Positions 6,399-10,835 of a stretch of 10,835 bases of DNA are shown here, one piece after another. The translations under genes and the position numbers were made by a program. Origin of the DNA: Aquitalea sp. (lineage in GTDB: Bacteria > Pseudomonadota > Gammaproteobacteria > Burkholderiales > Chromobacteriaceae); NCBI GenBank assembly GCA_019232735.1, contig JAFANL010000076.1:1-10835 (forward strand). The letters run 5' to 3'. Each line of letters starts with the position of its first letter. The first letter of the stretch is position 1. The notes beneath the pieces were generated by a model. That model did no database searches. It was not told the origin of the DNA and saw nothing but the letters and a program-made list of their open reading frames with translations.

Positions 6399-6426
6399 TG
6401 CGGCCATTACAGAAAGAAAGCACACC

Positions 6427-7443
6427 ATGTCCGACTCCCTGAGCGCCCTGCTGCAAGCAGCCGCCGATCGCCGCACCGAGCTGGTCAGCCGCCTGAGCGC
6501 GGAAGACACCACCACCTATCGACTGTTCCACGGCAGCGTGGAAGGCATTGCCGGCCTGACGATAGACCGCTACGGCGACCTGCTGCTGGTACAAAGCTTC
6601 CACCAGCGCCTGGAGGACGAGGAGCTGGATGAAATCCGCGCCTTCTACGCCGCCGCCCTGCCCGCATTGCAACTGGTCTACAACGACCGTAGCAGCGGCA
6701 ACTCGCGCATTGCCAATACCCTCAGCCTGGCCGAGCAGGCCGTGGCCGAAGAAAACCGCGTTGCGCACGAAATGGGCATCCGCTATCACATCCGTGGCCG
6801 CCATAGCGGACAGGACCCGTGGCTGTTCCTCGACCTGCGCGCCGGCCGCCGCCGTGTGATGCAGCTGGCCGAGGGCAAAAGCGTGCTCAACCTGTTTGCC
6901 TACACCTGCGGCGTGGGCCTGGCGGCAGCCAAAGGCGGTGCCAGCTTCGTGATGAACGTGGACTTTGCCGAATCCAGCCTGGCCGTCGGCCGTGCCAATG
7001 CCAAGCTCAACAGCCTGGCCACCCGCCCGCGCTGCGTGCAAAGCGATGCCTTTGCCGCCCTGCGTCAACTGTCCGGCATCGGCCAGCCCAAGATGGTGCG
7101 TGGCAAGAAAATGCCCCCCTTCCCTACCCTGGAAGCACGCCAGTTCGACCTGGTTTTCCTGGACCCGCCGCGTTACGCCAAGAGCCCCTTCGGCGTGGTG
7201 GACCTGGTCAACGACTATCAGGCCCTGTTCAAGCCGGCCCTGCTGGCCACAGCCGAAGGCGGTGTGCTGATCTGCTGCAATAACGTGGCCCAGGTGGATG
7301 GCGAAGCCTGGCTGGCCGCGCTCAAGCGCAGTGCCGAAAAGGCCGGTCGGACCATTCGCGATATCGAATGGATCGCCCCGGAAGAAGACTTCCCCAGTCT
7401 GGATGGCCAGCATCCGCTCAAGATCGTGCTGCTGCACGTCTGA
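6427..7443 (+). CDS. Class I SAM-dependent rRNA methyltransferase, COG1092 (RlmI/RlmK-like), without PUA domain
   Basis: This encodes 338 residues. Residues about 31-110 match the central domain of the RlmI family (LFHGSVEGIAGLTIDRYGD). The Rossmann methyltransferase follows, with FLDLRAGRR (134-142), SAM-binding VLNLFAYTCGVGLAAAKGGA (153-172), an acidic NVDF (177-180), and the active-site DPPRY (246-250). E. coli RlmI is about 396 residues with an N-terminal PUA RNA-binding domain; that domain is absent here. After GG (278-279) the motif reads VLICCNN (280-286). Its two Asn align better with RlmK-type enzymes (m7G) than with the catalytic Cys position of RlmI (m5C), so the base specificity is uncertain. 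The frame is open from 6370, but the ATG at 6427 follows the promoter and starts at the domain. It is a single-gene unit with its own promoter and terminator. Confidence 0.85.
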   Translation: MSDSLSALLQAAADRRTELVSRLSAEDTTTYRLFHGSVEGIAGLTIDRYGDLLLVQSFHQRLEDEELDEIRAFYAAALPALQLVYNDRSSGNSRIANTLSLAEQAVAEENRVAHEMGIRYHIRGRHSGQDPWLFLDLRAGRRRVMQLAEGKSVLNLFAYTCGVGLAAAKGGASFVMNVDFAESSLAVGRANAKLNSLATRPRCVQSDAFAALRQLSGIGQPKMVRGKKMPPFPTLEARQFDLVFLDPPRYAKSPFGVVDLVNDYQALFKPALLATAEGGVLICCNNVAQVDGEAWLAALKRSAEKAGRTIRDIEWIAPEEDFPSLDGQHPLKIVLLHV

Positions 7444-7454
7444 ACCACCGCAGG

Positions 7455-7484
7455 CCACCTTGCCCACTGCGGCAAGGTGGTTTT
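7455..7484 (+). terminator. Rho-independent terminator after the methyltransferase gene
   Basis: CCACCTTGCC (7455-7464), a 6-nt loop, GGCAAGGTGG (7471-7480), then TTTT (7481-7484): a perfect 10-bp GC-rich stem 11 bp past the stop codon. Confidence 0.93.
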
Positions 7485-7545
7485 CTGCAGCCCCCGCCCC
7501 TGTGGCAGCCTTGCCGCACCCTCGCTCTGCCATGCAAAAAAAGCA

Positions 7546-7574
7546 TTGCTGATTGCTGCACATCAAGCTATCGT
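7546..7574 (+). promoter_or_regulatory. Weak candidate promoter for the ABC exporter gene
   Basis: TTGCTG (7546-7551), a 17-bp spacer, TATCGT (7569-7574). This is the best pair in the 142-bp gap between the terminator and the start codon; the -10 is a modest match, so this is tentative. Confidence 0.3.
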
Positions 7575-7626
7575 CATAGCCCCATACAACCTCAACGGAC
7601 CTCAAGTCCGGACAAGGACGATCTTT

Positions 7627-9492
7627 ATGTTTTCTTGGTTTGAAAAACGGGTAGATGTCTATCCCGACACCCCTCCCATCCAGCCTCCCAAAGGCTTCTT
7701 CCCCTTTGTCTGGTCCGCCACCAGCGGCATGCGCCCCTACATCTTGTGCATGACCCTGCTGACTGCCGGCATTGGTGCTTTCGAGGCCATGCTGTTTTCC
7801 ATGCTGGGCTCGATTGTCGACTGGCTCAGCCATGTGGAACCTTCCCGCCTGTGGACACAGGAACGCGAGCATCTGCTGCTGCTGGGCGGCATTCTGCTGG
7901 CCAGCCCGATCCTGATCGCCCTGCAGGCCATGTTCAAATACCAGAGCCTGTTCGGCAATTTCCCCATGCGCTTACGCTGGCAGTTCCACCGCCATCTGCT
8001 TGGGCAAAGCATGAGCTTTTATCAGGACGAATTTGCCGGCCGGGTCGCCGCCAAGGTGATGCAGACGGCACTGGCCGTACGCGATACCGTGCTGATCATT
8101 ACCGACATCCTGGTATTCGTGGTGATCTACTTCATCACCATGGTGGCGGTGGTGGGCAGCTTTGACCGCACCCTGCTGCTGCCCTTTGTCGGCTGGTTGC
8201 TGCTGTATGCCGCCACCCTGGCCTTTTTTGTGCCACGACTGGGCAAGGCCTCCACCCGCCAGGCCGATGCGCGCTCCTTGATGACAGGCCGGGTGACCGA
8301 TGCCTACACCAATATCGCCACGGTAAAGCTGTTTTCGCAGGGGCAGCGCGAGGCGGCATTCACCAAGAGCGCCATGCAGGAGTTCATGCAGACCGCCTAT
8401 AGCCAGATGCGACTGGTGAGCGGCTTTGAAATCGTCAACCATATTCTCAGCATGGGACTGATCGCCAGCACCGCCGGGGTCACGCTGTGGCTGTGGACCC
8501 AGGGCCAGGTGGGCATTGGTGCAGTTGCTGCCGCCACGGCCATGGCGCTGCGACTGAATGGCGTATCGCACTGGATCATGTGGGAAATGTCCAGCCTGTT
8601 CGAGAACATCGGCACGGTGCACGACGGCATCAATACGCTGTCACGCCCGGTAGCCATTGTCGATCAGGCCGATGCACAGCCCTTGCAAGTGCGTCAGGGC
8701 GAGGTCCGCTTCGACAATGTCAGCTTCTCCTACGGCGGTGAGCGCAAGATTGTCGATGGGCTGAGCCTGCACATCCGCCCCGGTGAAAAAATCGGTCTGG
8801 TCGGTCGCAGCGGGGCCGGCAAATCCACCATCGTCAACCTGATGCTGCGCTTTTACGATGTCGAACAGGGCCGCATCCTGATTGATGGCCAGGACATTGC
8901 CTGCGTGACGCAGGACAGCCTGCGCGCGCAGATCGGCATGGTCACGCAAGACACGTCCTTGCTGCACCGCTCGGTACGGGACAACCTGAGCTATGGTCGC
9001 CCGGATGCCGATGATGCCGCCATGATTCACGCCGCCCGCCAGGCCGAAGCACATGACTTCATTCAGTCGCTGAGCGACCCCAAGGGCCGCAAGGGCTACG
9101 ATGCCCATGTGGGCGAGCGCGGGGTCAAGCTGTCCGGCGGCCAGCGCCAGCGCGTGGCCATTGCCCGGGTGATGCTGAAAGATGCCCCCATCCTGCTGCT
9201 GGACGAAGCCACCAGCGCGCTGGATTCGGAAGTGGAAGCCGCCATCCAGGGCAGCCTGTACCGCCTGATGGAAGGCAAGACGGTCGTGGCCATCGCCCAC
9301 CGCCTGTCCACCATCGCCGCCATGGACCGGCTGATCGTGCTGGACAAGGGCCGGGTGGTGGAAGAAGGCGACCATGCCAGCCTGCTGGCCAAGGGCGGCC
9401 TGTATGCCCGGTTGTGGGCGCACCAGAGTGGGGGTTTTCTGGGCGAAGAGGCCGACGAGGACATCCGCCCCGGCCAGCTCGATCCGGTCTGA
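7627..9492 (+). CDS. ABC exporter, fused permease/ATPase (MsbA/multidrug type)
   Basis: This encodes 621 residues with one transmembrane domain (about 35-335, six helices) fused to one ATPase domain (about 358-600), so it should act as a homodimer in the inner membrane. The ATPase is intact: A-loop Tyr369 (FSYGG), Walker A GRSGAGKS (393-400), Q-loop Gln441 (MVTQDTS), signature LSGGQ (502-506), Walker B ILLLDE with Asp526 and catalytic Glu527, and H-loop His558 (IAHRLS). Substrate could be a lipid, drug or peptide; nothing nearby decides it, and no peptidase domain is fused. An upstream in-frame start at 7477 lies inside the preceding terminator; the ATG at 7627 has AAGGA eight bases upstream and begins the family's MFSWFEKRVD. 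A terminator closes the unit. Confidence 0.92.
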   Translation: MFSWFEKRVDVYPDTPPIQPPKGFFPFVWSATSGMRPYILCMTLLTAGIGAFEAMLFSMLGSIVDWLSHVEPSRLWTQEREHLLLLGGILLASPILIALQAMFKYQSLFGNFPMRLRWQFHRHLLGQSMSFYQDEFAGRVAAKVMQTALAVRDTVLIITDILVFVVIYFITMVAVVGSFDRTLLLPFVGWLLLYAATLAFFVPRLGKASTRQADARSLMTGRVTDAYTNIATVKLFSQGQREAAFTKSAMQEFMQTAYSQMRLVSGFEIVNHILSMGLIASTAGVTLWLWTQGQVGIGAVAAATAMALRLNGVSHWIMWEMSSLFENIGTVHDGINTLSRPVAIVDQADAQPLQVRQGEVRFDNVSFSYGGERKIVDGLSLHIRPGEKIGLVGRSGAGKSTIVNLMLRFYDVEQGRILIDGQDIACVTQDSLRAQIGMVTQDTSLLHRSVRDNLSYGRPDADDAAMIHAARQAEAHDFIQSLSDPKGRKGYDAHVGERGVKLSGGQRQRVAIARVMLKDAPILLLDEATSALDSEVEAAIQGSLYRLMEGKTVVAIAHRLSTIAAMDRLIVLDKGRVVEEGDHASLLAKGGLYARLWAHQSGGFLGEEADEDIRPGQLDPV

Positions 9493-9522
9493 GCGCGCAG
9501 CCTCCTTGCCATCTCAAACAAG

Positions 9523-9546
9523 AAACCCGCCTGAAGGCGGGTTTTT
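9523..9546. terminator. Bidirectional rho-independent terminator between the ABC exporter and ydcH-like genes
   Basis: AAACCCGCC (9523-9531), loop TGAA, GGCGGGTTT (9536-9544) continuing into a T-run to 9546. It is 30 bp after the ABC exporter stop. On the other strand the stem is followed by TTTC, so it can also serve the convergent ydcH-like gene. Confidence 0.93.
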
Positions 9547-9578
9547 CTTTGTGCTGCCGGATATCAGCCAGAACCTGA

Positions 9579-9794
9579 TCAGGCTTCGGCCTTTTTCAGG
9601 ATTACATACAACTCGTCCTTGAGCTTGAGCTTTTCCTTCTTCAGCACTTCCACATCAAACTGGTTGCCGCCGCCGACGCCCGACTCGATGTTCTTGATGG
9701 TCTGGTCCAGTTCATTGTGCTTGTTGAACAGACGGCTGAAATGGTCGTCTTCGGTTTTCAGTTTGCTGATCAGTTCACGGAATTCTGGAAACAT
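9579..9794 (-). CDS. YdcH family (DUF465) small protein
   Basis: This encodes 71 residues, rich in charged amino acids and almost wholly helical by appearance. MFPEFRELISKLK, then DDHFSRLFNKHNELDQTIKNIE, then LKKEKLKLKDELY are the hallmark of the YdcH/DUF465 family, which forms short antiparallel helices or coiled coils. Function is not established for the family. The frame is open to 9830, but the ATG at 9794 has AGGAG six bases upstream and matches the conserved N-terminus. It is convergent with the ABC exporter and divergent from the GGDEF gene. Confidence 0.9.
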   Translation of the reverse strand: MFPEFRELISKLKTEDDHFSRLFNKHNELDQTIKNIESGVGGGNQFDVEVLKKEKLKLKDELYVILKKAEA

Positions 9795-9818
9795 GGGCTT
9801 CTCCTGATGGGTGGGTTG

Positions 9819-9836
9819 GGTGGCTTGCATGCCACC
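9819..9836. repeat. Short hairpin in the ydcH-like leader
   Basis: GGTGGC (9819-9824), TTGCAT, GCCACC (9831-9836): a 6-bp perfect inverted repeat 25 bp upstream of the ydcH-like start codon. It could fold in the mRNA leader on the minus strand; a role is not shown. Confidence 0.35.
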
Positions 9837-10070
9837 TGACTACAATTTCATGCTAGTCCCGCCACCTGCCGGCTTTCTTGATCTAGGGCATATGCGCGAC
9901 AGACATCGCACCATTGTGCGCCACTGTGCATAGCAGGCAAGCCATGGCGGTAATCTCTTCGCGGCCGGGCCTGCACCTAGGTCCAGTCGACCACCCCTGT
10001 TCCAGCCGCCACGATGCTGCGATGTCATCCGGTTTGGTCCATTGCGGCCAACACCTCGCCTGGAGGCTTC

Positions 10071-10835
10071 ATGCAACATCCTGGTACTGGCGATGCCGAC
10101 TTCCAGCATCAGTCATTTCTTGAACTGCGCCCCATCGCAGTCTGTCTGCAAATACTGGGCGTATGCGTGTGGCTGGCCTCACTGCTGTTCAGCCATCCGT
10201 ACCGGCACATTGATATTGATAATGTACTGATGGTTTGCCCGATAATGCTGGCCGGCATTCTTTTATCCTGGCAGGCCAACCGTTACCACGCGCTGTTGCT
10301 GGGCATGCTGCTGTTTCTGGCTGGCCTGAGCCTGGGTTTTCGACTCAACATGCTGTTCATCACCGACCCCGGCCCGTGGGCGGTTTCGATTGCCGTCTGC
10401 ATCATTCTGACCATGGCCCCGGTCTTTCACAGCACCCATGCCTTTCTGCTGACCAGTATCTGCATCTGGGGCATCCTGCTGCATGGGACGCTGTCAGACC
10501 AGCATCTGTGGTCGCAGAGCTCCTGGGTCAGCTTGCTGGTTGGCGTCAGCATGATCACCGGGCTGATGCTCAACATCCTGTTCCGCCGTTTGCGACTGCA
10601 TGGCTATGTGTTGCGCCGCAAACTGGAAATCCTGGCCTTTCAGGATGCCCTGACCGGCATCGACAATCGCCGCTGCCTGCTGGAAAAGCTGCAAGCCTGG
10701 TATCCCTTGCAGCAAGGCTATTTCATGATGGTGGATATCGACGACTTCAAAAGCATCAATGACGACTATGGTCATGAGGCCGGCGATCAGGTGCTCAAGG
10801 AAGTGGCAGCGCAGCTGAACAACCACCCTGGCATT
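10071..10835 (+). CDS. Membrane-anchored GGDEF-domain protein, probable diguanylate cyclase (3' end cut)
   Basis: The frame is open from the ATG at 10071 to the window edge, 255 residues with no stop. GGAG five bases before the ATG supports the start. Residues 22-171 hold about six hydrophobic segments (roughly 22-41, 51-67, 74-97, 104-119, 124-138, 151-171), an unclassified integral-membrane sensor region. After a short linker the GGDEF domain begins with DALTGIDNRR (192-201). MMVDIDDFKSINDDYGHEAGD (219-239) carries the metal-binding Asp222, Phe226-Lys227, the base-contacting Asn230 and Asp239. The GG(D/E)EF signature and any RxxD inhibitory site lie beyond the edge, so activity cannot be judged. 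By family it would make c-di-GMP at the inner membrane in response to an unknown signal. Confidence 0.9.
   Translation, partial: MQHPGTGDADFQHQSFLELRPIAVCLQILGVCVWLASLLFSHPYRHIDIDNVLMVCPIMLAGILLSWQANRYHALLLGMLLFLAGLSLGFRLNMLFITDPGPWAVSIAVCIILTMAPVFHSTHAFLLTSICIWGILLHGTLSDQHLWSQSSWVSLLVGVSMITGLMLNILFRRLRLHGYVLRRKLEILAFQDALTGIDNRRCLLEKLQAWYPLQQGYFMMVDIDDFKSINDDYGHEAGDQVLKEVAAQLNNHPGI

Noticed and set aside
6200..6426. Gap between the MFS and methyltransferase genes searched for an RNA gene
   Set aside because: Apart from the palindrome and promoter listed, only a weak 5-bp stem (CCGCC/GGCGG near 6348-6363) is seen; no tRNA or known small RNA pattern.
6322..7872. A 516-codon open frame on the minus strand
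   Set aside because: It lies antisense to the methyltransferase gene, runs through its terminator into the ABC exporter gene, has low-complexity composition and matches no family. It reflects high GC at third codon positions.
8641..9423. A 260-codon minus-strand open frame
   Set aside because: Antisense to the ATPase domain of the ABC exporter, whose motifs are all intact.
9795..10070. Gap between the ydcH-like and GGDEF genes, including TACAAT (9841-9846) and ACCTAGGT (9975-9982)
   Set aside because: TACAAT has only a TTGGGT at an overlong 19-bp spacing, ACCTAGGT is a short chance-level palindrome, and the small open frames here resemble no family. It probably holds the two divergent promoters, but I could not place them.
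1..10835. Search for mobile elements, CRISPR, toxin-antitoxin or defence genes
   Set aside because: No transposase, integrase, terminal repeats, spaced repeat array or recognisable defence or toxin family in any frame.

Overview
The window reads as a compact stretch of chromosome from a GC-rich proteobacterium. Small housekeeping and accessory genes of ordinary families lie on both strands with short intergenic gaps. The gene mix (YaeQ, YdcH/DUF465, a short YgjP-like metallopeptidase, an EntS-type MFS carrier, a short COG1092 methyltransferase) and the codon use fit Betaproteobacteria, most likely the Neisseriales/Chromobacteriaceae. That placement is inference from family resemblance, not a search result. 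I see no transposase, integrase, CRISPR array, tRNA, rRNA or phage gene.

Layout. 1-286 (+) is the C-terminal half of a YaeQ-family protein, closed by a symmetric terminator (367-406) that also faces the next gene. 442-1483 (-) is a two-gene unit: an AhpD/carboxymuconolactone-decarboxylase-like protein followed by a PaiB-type FMN-binding protein. Its best promoter (1513-1540) is overlapped by a perfect 19-bp palindrome. 1578-2201 (-) is a LysE-family exporter, divergent from an Lrp/AsnC regulator at 2333-2776 (+); this is a classic amino-acid exporter/sensor arrangement with an imperfect inverted repeat between the genes. 2853-3395 (+) is a GNAT acetyltransferase and 3438-3929 (+) a YgjP-like zinc metallopeptidase. 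The latter's 3' end overlaps by 18 bp the convergent 3' end of an HSL-type alpha/beta hydrolase (3912-4868, -). Upstream of the hydrolase on the same strand is an EntS-like MFS exporter (4979-6199, -).

6427-7443 (+) is a COG1092-type rRNA methyltransferase without the N-terminal PUA domain, with a good promoter and a strong terminator. 7627-9492 (+) is a full-length ABC exporter (membrane domain fused to ATPase), also closed by a terminator, shared with a convergent YdcH-like small protein (9579-9794, -). The window ends inside a membrane-anchored GGDEF protein (10071 to the edge, +).

How the genes work together. The only clear functional pairings are the Lrp-type regulator with the LysE exporter, and the AhpD-like protein with the PaiB-like FMN protein (probably redox/stress related). 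The rest look like independent single-gene units. I did not find a convincing undescribed multi-gene system. The points most worth following up are palindromes and repeats at promoters, the unusual active-site motif of the COG1092 methyltransferase, and the 18-bp convergent gene overlap.
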